From positions 1 to 5,871 of the forward strand of contig JBKQRV010000126.1 of assembly GCA_052143835.1 (NCBI GenBank): a stretch of DNA of 5,871 nucleotides. The letters are read 5' to 3'. The notes beneath the pieces are model-generated. The model saw only the letters and a program-made list of their open reading frames with translations, had not been told where the DNA came from and did no database searches. This stretch comes from DASPPM01 sp052143835 (GTDB lineage: Bacteria; Pseudomonadota; Alphaproteobacteria; JACZXZ01). Below, one piece after another: positions 1-5,871 of this stretch; the first letter of the stretch is position 1, and each line of letters opens with the position of its first letter. The position numbers and the translations under genes were made by a program.

Positions 1-1037
1 AGCCACGTCGTCAACGTGGTCCCCGCCCGTTGACCCGTCGGCAGACTCACGGCGTCCAACGCGCCCGTGTGGGCGTCGAAATCGATCGTGGATCGGCCGC
101 TTCTGTCGCCGACGTCGCGGCTCGAACGAACACTGTATTCGTAAAGGCCTTTGTCCCGAAAAAGATAGAACGCGACCGATCGTCCGACGCTAAACCGCTT
201 CTCGCGGGATTGGTTCTCCATGAGCTGGAGCGCAATCTCATATGCCGCCTTCCAGTCGAGTAACGGGCGATTGTCCTCCTCCCGGGGCGGCGGGGCGGGG
301 CGCGCCCACACGGGTTGTTCGTAGTCGAAGACCAGCTCCGTCGCGCGCGTGTAGAAACCATTCAAATCCATATAGACGCCGGACCAGGCGAAGATCAGCA
401 GCGCGGCCCACAGCCATAATCCGCCGGCACGGTGCAAATCGAAATTGATGCGATAGGCGGAAGCCGGAATTTTCACCCGCCATGCGTGCCTCCAGCGCGT
501 GATGAAACTACGGGGAGGCCTATGACTCCGCGCCGGCAAGGTGAGGTAGAAAGCGACAAAGCAATCGAGAGTCCAGATCAATGCGACGAAACCCACGACC
601 CAACCTCCCATGTCGCCCGCCATGAGCTGGGTGTGCAAATTGTAAATGAAAGGCATGATCTCCACCGCTCGCGTCGGCAGACCACTTTGCCGAGCGCGGC
701 CGAGCTCCGCGCCGGTCACGGCATCGAGGTAGAGAACGTCGAAATCGAGAGGCGCGTCTTCGAGGCGCGCCTCCATGCCGATCGCCGCTGTTCCCTCGTT
801 CTTCAGGTCAACCGCGATAACACGGCCTCGAGGAATCAAATTCTCGGCGCGGCCCGCGAGAGTCGCGACTTCGAGTTCGATTTCGCCGTGGGGTCCGGGA
901 AACTGCTCGGGCGCAAGCCAGCGGTTCAGTTCGGGCATGAACGCCAGCATGCTTCCCGTCAGTCCGATGACGACGAGAAACGCCGCCAGGGTCAGTCCTA
1001 CCCACCGATGGACGACGACCCAGACGGCGCGGTGCAT
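1..1037 (-). CDS. PepSY-associated TM helix protein, candidate siderophore/metal-chelate reductase (3' end outside window)
   Basis: This reading frame is open from the ATG at 1037 to the left edge (345 codons visible, no stop). I translated it by hand; it is not broken. Hydrophobic segments lie at about residues 13-34 (VGLTLAAFLVVIGLTGSML), 146-167 (ending DCFVAFYLTLP) and 206-223 (GLWLWAALLIFAWSGVY); a fourth helix is expected past the edge. Between helices 1 and 2 (about 45-125) and after helix 3 (about 260-330) are periplasmic stretches with the PepSY-like pattern of a short beta segment ending in D-x-x-TG (LDAVTGAEL; FDAHTGALD). Histidines H10, H135 (YNLHTQL) and H202 (FDLHRAGG) flank the helices, the usual place of conserved histidines in this family. 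FoxB of Pseudomonas belongs here and is reported as a haem-containing siderophore reductase, so inner-membrane reduction of an imported chelate is the likely role, by inference. The ATG follows the receptor TGA by one base, and GGAG at 1048-1045 lies 7 nt upstream, so translation is probably coupled to the receptor gene. Confidence 0.88.
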   Translation of the reverse strand, partial: MHRAVWVVVHRWVGLTLAAFLVVIGLTGSMLAFMPELNRWLAPEQFPGPHGEIELEVATLAGRAENLIPRGRVIAVDLKNEGTAAIGMEARLEDAPLDFDVLYLDAVTGAELGRARQSGLPTRAVEIMPFIYNLHTQLMAGDMGGWVVGFVALIWTLDCFVAFYLTLPARSHRPPRSFITRWRHAWRVKIPASAYRINFDLHRAGGLWLWAALLIFAWSGVYMDLNGFYTRATELVFDYEQPVWARPAPPPREEDNRPLLDWKAAYEIALQLMENQSREKRFSVGRSVAFYLFRDKGLYEYSVRSSRDVGDRSGRSTIDFDAHTGALDAVSLPTGQRAGTTLTTW

Positions 1038-1038
1038 C

Positions 1039-3702
1039 TCAAAACTCCGCGCGCACCGAGGCCAGGAAGGTCCGAGGCGCGCCGGGGAAGATGTTGTAGT
1101 AGGTCGAGCTGTTCTGATAATAAGTCGTGTTGGCGAGATTCTTTACATTGAGCTGAAATGTGAGGTTCTTCACGCCAGGAACGGTCCCCGGCCTCAGCCG
1201 ATAAGCAATGAGCGCGTCGATGCGCGCATAGCCAGGGAGCTGGAAGTCGTTCTGATTGTCGCCCTGCCGCTCGCCTACCGCGACGACGCCACCGCCTAGC
1301 GTCAATCCTTTCAGTTCTCCAGACGCGTCATACTTCAGCCAGAGGCTTCCTGAGTGGCGCGGCACGTCTTGGAGCACATTGCCGCTCAGATTCATCGCGG
1401 CGCCGGTGAAATCGTTCGGAGCCGAGCCGTTCCGGATGCGCGCTTCATCATAAGCGTAGCTAGCCGTAAGGCTCCAGTTGTCATTGATGCGACCCGCGAT
1501 GTCTAGTTCGACGCCTCTGCTTTCGGCGAGACCGATCGGATACGAATAGGGCGTGCCGGCGACAGGAGCGAGGATGTTCGACTTGAAGATGTCGTAATAG
1601 GCGAGCGTCGCCGTCAGGCGCTTGTCGAGCAACTCCGCCTTGACCCCGCCTTCCCACTGCAATCCGTGCTCCGGTGCCAGCGGCGGCTGGCCGGGCGCCG
1701 GGATGCCATTCGCCATGCCAAAGGAGCGCGTGTAGTTGGCGTAGAAAGAGACCCATGGTACCGGGTTCAGCACGACACCGACGCGCGGGCTCAAGGCATG
1801 GTCGTTATTGGCGGTGAAGCTGCCGCCGGTGATCGCGTTATAAGGCCCGAGCGCGTCCTGCATGGAATAGGCGCTATAGCCGCTTCCGTACTCCGCCCAA
1901 TCGTAGCGGCCACCGAGTAGGAGATGGATCTTGTCCTCATAGAAGGAGACCATGTCCTGCGCATAAATTCCCTCCCAGGTCTCGCGCAAGGGATAGTAAC
2001 CGTCCGGCACGATGCCGCTATACGGCATGAGGCCGAAGGCCGGCGCCAGCGGCGAAAAGGACGAAACATATCCCCAACGCGTGTAATAGGGTGCGAAGAT
2101 ATTTAGCTGTCCGACGGTCGGGTTGGGACCAAAATAGGATTCGATGTTTTTCTCGAGCTTCCAGAAATCGGCGCCGAACAGAATCTGATGCGTGAACGGC
2201 CCAGTCTCCATTTTGCCCTTCACGTCGAAATTGCTGGCAAGATAACGGGAGTCGACATATGCGTCCCAGAGGTTGAAGGAGGCGAGACATGTCGTTGGAT
2301 CGAAGGCGTCAGTAAGGCTCTCGTACTGGCGATAATTTATGTTGGTGTACGCGAAGCGGTTGGTGACACTCCAGTCCTTCTGAAACTCATAGGTCCAGTC
2401 ATAGCCAACGAACTCTCGCTGCTGTCGGTTGGGATTGGCGACGGTGACAGCGGGGTCGGCGACATAAGTGGTGACCGGTATGGGCGCCGGTCTGTTGCCG
2501 AGCGCGGGAATGCCGTTGGCTACGTCCGAGAAAATTGTGTTCTGATACTCGGCGTCGAGGTTGAAACGGAATTGCTCATTCGGGCGCCATGTGAGGGTCG
2601 GCGCGACGAACGCATTCTGTAGCGTCACGTCCTGACCGAGGAAGGAGCCTGTGTGGGTATAGTCCGCGTTGACCCGATAGAGCCAGGTCTTGTCGGAGGT
2701 CAGAGGGCCCGTTGTATCCACGGTTGTGCGCGTCAGGCCCCAGGAACCGGCCTGCTCCTGGATCGAGGTGTAAGGCGTGTCCAGCGGACGCTTCACAACG
2801 AGATTGACGATGCCGCCGGGCTCCAGACGCCCATACAGCATCGCCGCCGGTCCCTTCAGCACTTCGATTGACTGTAGGTTCGCGGTCTCGAGGTTTGTGA
2901 CCTCCCACACCCGCAGATCGTTGCGGAAGATGCTGGCGTTGTCGAAGCCGCGGATGTTGAAGCCGTCGTAAAAATTGTTGCTGTCCGAGGTGGTGCTCGG
3001 CGGCTGCACGCTGCTGACATAGCCGACGATCGCGTCCTTGACGGAAATGTCCTGGCGGTCGTCCATGGCTTGGCGCGTCACCACTTGCACGTTCCCCGGC
3101 GTCTGCATCAGCGGAATGCCATCCTTGGTCGCGACGGCGGGCGTCTCGAGGTTAACGGAATAGCCGGTGAAACGTCCGCCAAGACCCGCGCCGCTTTGGC
3201 TGCTTCCAGGCGTCCCTTCGCCGGTTTGGTCGACGGGAGCCGCCGCCGGCTGCGCCGCGCCGACTTCGATTGGCGGCAGCTGCTCCGCGCCACCGGCGTC
3301 GCTGAGAACGCCATTATCGGCCTGCGCCAATTGGATGGTCACCACATTACGCTTGTCAGTAAGACGGTAGGTCAGGCTCGTTCCCGCCAGAAGACGATCG
3401 AGACCTTCGGTCACGGAATAGGCGCCTTGAAGCCCCTTCGTGTGCACCCGTTGCGTCACCTCTGCATCATATAAGAGCTGCAGTCCATTCATGTCGGCGA
3501 AAGTATTGAGAGCATTCGCCATGGAGCCTGCGGGAATTTTGTAGGTCTGGACGAAACCGGTTCGTTCTTGGGGCGAAATCGACGCCTGGGCGGGAGAGGC
3601 CGAGGCCGAGGCTCCCACCATGATCGCGCTCATCGCCGTGGCGGCAAGCGCCGAGCCGAATCCACCGCCTTCGGCGCGGTTGCGAAACTTCCTTCTAGCC
3701 AT
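1039..3702 (-). CDS. TonB-dependent siderophore receptor with N-terminal STN signalling domain (FecA/FoxA/FpvA transducer type)
   Basis: Outer-membrane receptor of 887 residues from the ATG at 3702. In order: a signal peptide at 1-40 (basic MARRKFRNR, Ala/Ser-rich core, cleavage likely after SPAQA); an STN domain at about 50-125 (YKIPAGSMANALNTFADMNG, then LLYDAEVT and VTEGLDRLLAGTSL); a Gly/Pro/Ala-rich linker at about 128-180 with a TonB-box-like LPPIEVGA; a plug at about 185-305 with QTPGNVQVVTRQAMDD, NIRGFDN, IEVLKGPAAMLYGRLEPGG and VNLVVKRP; and a 22-strand-type barrel to the end, closing with FPGAPRTFLASVRAEF and a terminal Phe. The plug and C-terminal motifs fit siderophore receptors of the TIGR01783 type. 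The STN domain makes it a transducer expected to contact the FecR encoded upstream. Start choice: a GTG at 3759 would add 19 residues but has no clear ribosome site, whereas the ATG at 3702 has GAGG 5 nt upstream and gives a normal signal peptide. Family confidence is high; the ligand cannot be read from sequence. Confidence 0.95.
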   Translation of the reverse strand: MARRKFRNRAEGGGFGSALAATAMSAIMVGASASASPAQASISPQERTGFVQTYKIPAGSMANALNTFADMNGLQLLYDAEVTQRVHTKGLQGAYSVTEGLDRLLAGTSLTYRLTDKRNVVTIQLAQADNGVLSDAGGAEQLPPIEVGAAQPAAAPVDQTGEGTPGSSQSGAGLGGRFTGYSVNLETPAVATKDGIPLMQTPGNVQVVTRQAMDDRQDISVKDAIVGYVSSVQPPSTTSDSNNFYDGFNIRGFDNASIFRNDLRVWEVTNLETANLQSIEVLKGPAAMLYGRLEPGGIVNLVVKRPLDTPYTSIQEQAGSWGLTRTTVDTTGPLTSDKTWLYRVNADYTHTGSFLGQDVTLQNAFVAPTLTWRPNEQFRFNLDAEYQNTIFSDVANGIPALGNRPAPIPVTTYVADPAVTVANPNRQQREFVGYDWTYEFQKDWSVTNRFAYTNINYRQYESLTDAFDPTTCLASFNLWDAYVDSRYLASNFDVKGKMETGPFTHQILFGADFWKLEKNIESYFGPNPTVGQLNIFAPYYTRWGYVSSFSPLAPAFGLMPYSGIVPDGYYPLRETWEGIYAQDMVSFYEDKIHLLLGGRYDWAEYGSGYSAYSMQDALGPYNAITGGSFTANNDHALSPRVGVVLNPVPWVSFYANYTRSFGMANGIPAPGQPPLAPEHGLQWEGGVKAELLDKRLTATLAYYDIFKSNILAPVAGTPYSYPIGLAESRGVELDIAGRINDNWSLTASYAYDEARIRNGSAPNDFTGAAMNLSGNVLQDVPRHSGSLWLKYDASGELKGLTLGGGVVAVGERQGDNQNDFQLPGYARIDALIAYRLRPGTVPGVKNLTFQLNVKNLANTTYYQNSSTYYNIFPGAPRTFLASVRAEF

Positions 3703-3704
3703 TG

Positions 3705-3711
3705 CCGCCTC
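3705..3711 (-). promoter_or_regulatory. Ribosome binding site that favours the ATG at 3702 for the receptor
   Basis: On the minus strand GAGGCGG ends two bases before the ATG, with its GAGG core 5 nt upstream. The alternative GTG at 3759 is preceded by TCGTCGAGCGC, which has no comparable purine-rich core. This site is the main reason for choosing the shorter receptor. Confidence 0.6.
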
Positions 3712-3724
3712 GTCATGTTGCGCG

Positions 3725-3747
3725 GAGAGGCTATGCTTGAACCTCTC
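3725..3747 (-). repeat. Small hairpin in the receptor leader
   Basis: On the minus strand GAGAGG at 3747-3742 is the exact inverse complement of CCTCTC at 3730-3725, with an 11-nt gap. Adding one U-G and one U-A pair makes an 8-bp stem around a 7-nt loop. It ends about 14 nt before the receptor ribosome site, so it could modulate translation initiation or mRNA stability. If the GTG at 3759 were the real start, it would lie inside the coding region. No T-run follows, so it is not an intrinsic terminator. A stem this short can occur by chance. Confidence 0.3.
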
Positions 3748-3790
3748 ATTCTGCTCCACGCGCTCGACGAAAAAAGAGGAGGTCGATGGG

Positions 3791-3830
3791 AGAAAATTTA
3801 TTTATATATGAGTATCAGATAATTAGAGAG
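3791..3830 (-). promoter_or_regulatory. AT-rich island at the fecR end, possible internal promoter region for the receptor gene
   Basis: Only 8 of these 40 bases are G or C, in a region that otherwise looks GC-rich. The stretch covers the last ten or so codons of fecR (LSNYLILIYK) and runs past its TAA stop at 3798. On the minus strand it contains TATATAAATAA, resembling a -10 element, about 90-105 nt before the receptor ATG. I could not assign a convincing -35 element, a Fur box or an ECF-type promoter, so this is a candidate only. Sigma factors of this class usually act just upstream of the receptor gene, which is the reason to mark it. Confidence 0.25.
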
Positions 3831-4727
3831 GTGAAGCGCATGCAACCCAAGAGACGCCTCGATCTCATCGAGCGCGGCGAGTGGTTCATATGTCAGAAAA
3901 ACGCCGGACACGCGTCGCAAGCGTAAAGCCGGGTCGAGAAAAGCGACATAACCTCGGTGATAACGCCCGAGGGCTTCGATTACCTCGCCAAGGGGCTTGT
4001 CATTGAAAACCAAACGGCCTCGCCGCCATGCCGTCGCCTTTTCGACATCGATCGCTTCGGGCGGGTGAGGCGACGTGTGCTCGGAATAGACGCTATGCTG
4101 TCCTTCTCCGACCTCGATGCTTCGTCCTGCGCTTGAAACGGAGACGCGATGCTCTCCAACAGTCACTTCCGCCTGCTTTTTTCCCAAAGCTATATCGAAA
4201 GCCGTTCCTAGCGCCGTGACGCTTCCTCCCGCGGCGTCAACGACGAAAGGCCGGCGCGGATCGGGCGCGACCTCGAACCAGGCTTGTCCTTCCAAAAGGA
4301 CCGCTCGCCGTCGCGTCGCTTCATTGTGGATGGAAATAGCCGATTTGGCGTCGAGTTCGACTCGCGAGCCATCGTCCAAGGTCACGACCTTTATTTGGCC
4401 GGTTCCGGTAGAATAGTCCGACTTGAGAAACAACGAGATTTCGCTATGGAAAACGAACAACGCCACCGCGCCGACGATGGCCGCCGCGAGCTTGCGCCGC
4501 GACCGTTTCGCTTTGCGAACCGCGCCAGCGCCTGGAAGCCTCGTCTCCAGGAACCCACATAGCTTTGAAATTTTCTCGAAGGCCGCCTTGTTCGCCGCAT
4601 CGTGGGCGAGCCAAGCCGCGAACTCTTTTTGCTCTTCTCTGGACAGCGTGCGGTCATTCTGACGCAACCACCAGTCGATGGCGGTATCGCGCGCACTTTC
4701 GGGAATGGGATACTCGCGGTCATTCAT
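3798..4727 (-). CDS. FecR-family anti-sigma factor / sigma regulator (inner membrane)
   Basis: Regulator of 309 residues from the ATG at 4727. The N-terminal cytoplasmic part (about 10-55) has the DUF4880 pattern: AIDWWLRQN, then EEQKEFAAWLAHDAANKAAFEKI. A basic stretch (RKAKRSRRK, about 71-79) precedes a single membrane helix at about 80-95 (LAAAIVGAVALFVF). The periplasmic FecR domain covers about 110-205, with LDDGSRVELDAKSAI, LLEGQAWFEVAPDPRRPFVV and LGTAFDI. The C-terminal part (about 232-309) carries AWRRGRLVFNDKPLGEVIEALGRY, the segment expected to meet the STN domain of the receptor. The Gly-Thr in LGTAFDI (about 174-175) matches the conserved spot where Pseudomonas FoxR-type proteins are reported to self-cleave. 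Its neighbours are the sigma gene upstream and the receptor gene downstream. A GTG at 4739 would add MAVT, but the ATG has GAGTGG 8 nt upstream and the GTG has no such site. Length and architecture are normal for the family. Confidence 0.95.
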   Translation of the reverse strand: MNDREYPIPESARDTAIDWWLRQNDRTLSREEQKEFAAWLAHDAANKAAFEKISKLCGFLETRLPGAGAVRKAKRSRRKLAAAIVGAVALFVFHSEISLFLKSDYSTGTGQIKVVTLDDGSRVELDAKSAISIHNEATRRRAVLLEGQAWFEVAPDPRRPFVVDAAGGSVTALGTAFDIALGKKQAEVTVGEHRVSVSSAGRSIEVGEGQHSVYSEHTSPHPPEAIDVEKATAWRRGRLVFNDKPLGEVIEALGRYHRGYVAFLDPALRLRRVSGVFLTYEPLAALDEIEASLGLHALHLSNYLILIYK

Positions 4728-4735
4728 TGTGACAG

Positions 4736-4741
4736 CCACTC
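4736..4741 (-). promoter_or_regulatory. Ribosome binding site for the FecR ATG at 4727
   Basis: On the minus strand GAGTGG lies 8 nt before the ATG at 4727. The competing in-frame GTG at 4739-4737 overlaps this motif, so the two starts are unlikely both to be used. The match to the consensus is moderate. Confidence 0.45.
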
Positions 4742-4770
4742 AAAACACGCATTTTACCGCTCGACCTCCC

Positions 4771-4839
4771 ATCAAAAGAAGCCTGCTCCCTCTGGATACC
4801 ATGCGTAAGATCAAAAAACGGAAGCCTGCTGATCAAAAA
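4771..4839. repeat. Two sets of short direct repeats in the sigma-fecR gap
   Basis: On the plus strand GAAGCCTGCT occurs at 4778-4787 and again at 4821-4830, 43 bp apart. ATCAAAA precedes each copy (4771-4777 and 4810-4816), with four extra bases in the second. GATCAAAAA is itself repeated at 4809-4817 and 4831-4839, 22 bp apart. These spacings are close to four and two turns of the helix. The set runs from the sigma stop codon into the fecR leader. It could be operator half-sites or the remains of a local duplication; no known operator is recognised. Confidence 0.45.
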
Positions 4840-5375
4840 TCCTCCTCTAAAGCCGCCCAGCAACGCCCCAGAGCGATCCGCATGTGCTTTTGCGCCATGT
4901 TTCTCGATATTCGCAGCCGCGCCGAGATTTCCGCGATAGACAGGCCTTCATGCATATAAAGGACGAAAACCTCTCGACAGCGAGGGGGCAACGCCTCAAT
5001 TGCTGAAAGCGCCTTACGCCATCTCTCCTCCGCCTCCAGGCGAGCCGCCGGCGATCCGTCCGGAGACGGAGCTTCCATCGGCAGGTCGCCAAATTCGAGA
5101 TAGCGCGCCTCGGTCTCGCGGCGTCGCGAAAAGTCGCGAGCGAGGTTTATCGCGATCTTTTGCAAAAAAGGTGGAGGATCGGCGACGACATGCGCTTGAT
5201 TATATTTGATGAAGCGCACGAAAGTCTCCTGCAGTAGGTCGAAGGCGTCCTCGCGACCGACCCTTCGGCTCAGATAGCTGAGCAGATTCCCTTTATTGCG
5301 CTCGAAGAGTTCGCCAGTGGCTTCGCGTTGTTTTTTGAACATGGGCCGGCTTCCGTTGGAGCCAAGAGACGCCAT
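4833..5375 (-). CDS. ECF sigma-70 factor, FecI/FoxI type
   Basis: RNA polymerase sigma factor of 180 residues from the ATG at 5375. Sigma region 2 spans about 24-86: LFERNKGNLLSYLSRRVG, then DLLQETFVRF (region 2.2) and FLQKIAINLARDFSRRR (the -10 contacting part). An acidic/Pro-rich linker covers about 95-115. Sigma region 4 spans about 117-172: ALSAIEALPPRCREVFVLYM, then the helix-turn-helix LSIAEISARLRISRN and the HMRIAL recognition segment. Length and order fit iron-starvation ECF factors (FecI is of similar size), and the next gene is a FecR. It should direct RNA polymerase to the receptor promoter once the receptor signals ligand binding. Start: the ATG at 5375 has no visible ribosome site, whereas an in-frame ATG at 5342 (MFKKQREATGELF) has GGAAG about 7 nt upstream and still includes both domains. 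The longer form is listed, but the shorter 169-residue form is equally plausible. Confidence 0.94.
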   Translation of the reverse strand: MASLGSNGSRPMFKKQREATGELFERNKGNLLSYLSRRVGREDAFDLLQETFVRFIKYNQAHVVADPPPFLQKIAINLARDFSRRRETEARYLEFGDLPMEAPSPDGSPAARLEAEERWRKALSAIEALPPRCREVFVLYMHEGLSIAEISARLRISRNMAQKHMRIALGRCWAALEEDF

Positions 5376-5390
5376 GCGAGAACAAAGATA

Positions 5391-5428
5391 CGGTTGGAGT
5401 CCCCCGGACCTCGCTCCCGCGACAACCG
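5391..5428 (-). repeat. Inverted repeat in front of the sigma gene
   Basis: In the 88-nt gap between the small His/Cys protein and the sigma gene, CGGTTG (minus strand, 5428-5423) is the exact inverse complement of CAACCG (5396-5391). An inner imperfect stem (GAG-G-TCC with GGA-CTC) sits inside the 26-nt loop. A few T residues follow (TATCTTTGTT). It could be a weak terminator for the upstream gene, a leader structure for the sigma mRNA, or chance in GC-rich DNA. No clear sigma-70 promoter or Fur site was found here. Confidence 0.3.
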
Positions 5429-5463
5429 TCTCCCAGTGCGCAACCGCGAAGGAGACGTTTCGA

Positions 5464-5871
5464 TCAAGCGAAGGCCGGCGGCGCGCGCGACGACCAAGTG
5501 CTGTTCCAGCCTATCGGAAGCTCTATGTGGTCGTCCGGCGAGGAAAGATTGACTGAGGCGACTGTTTCGTTCGCCAAACCAATTGCGATGTCGAATACTA
5601 CGAAGACGAAGACGAGCGACGCGTCACGTGTGCCCGCAGCGCAAAAGATGCAGCACTGTGCATGGTCGTGACGGCCCTGGTCAGGCGCGCTCTCGCCGCC
5701 CTCCGCATGGCAAGTTCCGCCGACCGCCGTTGTGACCACACCGGCCCCGGCAAAGTGGGGCTCCTTCGCAACATGACGGGGGACACCCGCAATTGAAGCC
5801 TGCAATACAAACAGGCAAAGAACGACCCAAGCGACGCTCGCTCGAGTCGAAAACCTTGGCCATATTTGAAG
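5464..5871 (-). CDS. Small exported His/Cys-rich protein, DUF2946-like (5' end outside window)
   Basis: The frame is open from the right edge to a TGA at 5466-5464 (135 residues visible). The only standard start codon seen in frame near the edge is a TTG at 5805, which would cut off the hydrophobic N-terminal stretch, so the true start is probably beyond the window. Visible residues 11-27 (ASVAWVVLCLFVLQASIA) look like a signal peptide or anchor. Then come CHAEGG (Cys54, His55) and HDHAQCCIFCAAG (His68, His70, Cys73, Cys74, Cys77), a second hydrophobic stretch at about 85-99 (SLVFVFVVFDIAIGL), and a C-terminus ending WSSRAPPAFA. A short exported protein with a Cys-x-x-Cys core and an RAPP-type tail resembles DUF2946-like proteins, which as I recall are often found beside TonB-dependent receptor genes. 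The His and Cys residues suggest metal binding, by inference only. Competing frames over the same stretch (5598-5810, 5681-5863) lack such features. Confidence 0.7.
   Translation of the reverse strand, partial: LQIWPRFSTRASVAWVVLCLFVLQASIAGVPRHVAKEPHFAGAGVVTTAVGGTCHAEGGESAPDQGRHDHAQCCIFCAAGTRDASLVFVFVVFDIAIGLANETVASVNLSSPDDHIELPIGWNSTWSSRAPPAFA

Noticed and set aside
1..483. Several short minus-strand open frames suggesting a broken gene at the left edge
   Set aside because: Manual translation from the ATG at 1037 shows one uninterrupted PepSY-type frame to the edge. The short frames are out-of-phase shadows.
432..1151. Plus-strand open frame of 239 codons
   Set aside because: It lies opposite the PepSY protein and the receptor 3' end. 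Its translation is rich in Arg, Asp and Ser with no domain pattern, typical of the reverse shadow of a GC-rich gene.
3703..3759. GTG at 3759 as the receptor start
   Set aside because: It would place 19 extra mostly hydrophilic residues before a good signal peptide and lacks a ribosome site. The ATG at 3702 is preferred, though the GTG is not excluded.
3811..3830. TAATTATCTGATACTC considered as a Fur box
   Set aside because: It matches the palindromic GATAAT-type consensus only in scattered positions and encodes the last residues of FecR. No other convincing Fur, RirA or Irr box was seen in the gaps.
4740..4802. Twenty-codon minus-strand open frame whose TGA directly abuts the GTG alternative start of FecR
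   Set aside because: It has no ribosome binding site upstream of its ATG and no recognisable peptide character, and the GTG start is probably not used. A leader peptide is possible but unsupported.
5598..5863. Alternative minus-strand frames (70 and 60 codons) over the small protein gene
   Set aside because: They begin with ATG but lack signal-peptide or motif logic. The frame ending at 5464 has an export-like hydrophobic start, the CHAEGG and CCIFC motifs and the RAPP tail.

Overview
The window reads almost entirely on the minus strand as one co-directional gene cluster. It has the layout of a TonB-linked cell-surface signalling (CSS) and uptake locus for a metal chelate, most simply a ferric siderophore. 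The DNA is GC-rich, with many CGC/GCG/GAC codons. The protein styles (an Ala-rich signal peptide, a FecA-type receptor carrying an N-terminal signalling domain, a FecR with a DUF4880-type N-terminus) suggest an alphaproteobacterium, possibly of the Hyphomicrobiales. That assignment is an inference from style, not from a marker gene.

Layout in transcription order, from the right edge leftwards. (1) 5871-5464: a small exported or membrane-anchored His/Cys-rich protein with a DUF2946-like look; its start lies beyond the right edge. (2) 5375-4833: an ECF sigma factor of the FecI type. (3) 4727-3798: a FecR-type anti-sigma factor/regulator spanning the inner membrane. (4) 3702-1039: a TonB-dependent outer-membrane receptor with an N-terminal STN signalling domain (transducer type). 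(5) 1037 to beyond position 1: a PepSY-associated multi-helix inner-membrane protein, cut by the left edge and separated from the receptor stop by a single base.

How they should work together, from knowledge of Fec/Fox/Fpv systems: the receptor binds a chelate and passes it inward using TonB energy. Its STN domain touches the periplasmic part of FecR, FecR then releases or activates the sigma factor, and the sigma factor drives transcription of the receptor operon. The PepSY membrane protein is the likely reductive-release step at the inner membrane. The order sigma-FecR-receptor-PepSY matches the foxI-foxR-foxA-foxB arrangement of Pseudomonas aeruginosa. The odd member is the His/Cys-rich small protein upstream of the sigma gene, which raises the possibility that the ligand or signal involves copper or another soft metal.

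The non-coding stretches are all short (about 70-105 nt), but three contain structure: paired direct repeats in the sigma-fecR gap, an inverted repeat in front of the sigma gene, and a 20% GC island plus a small hairpin between fecR and the receptor gene. No RNA genes, CRISPR arrays, insertion sequences or tRNA attachment sites were seen. No gene-free stretch exceeds 300 bases.
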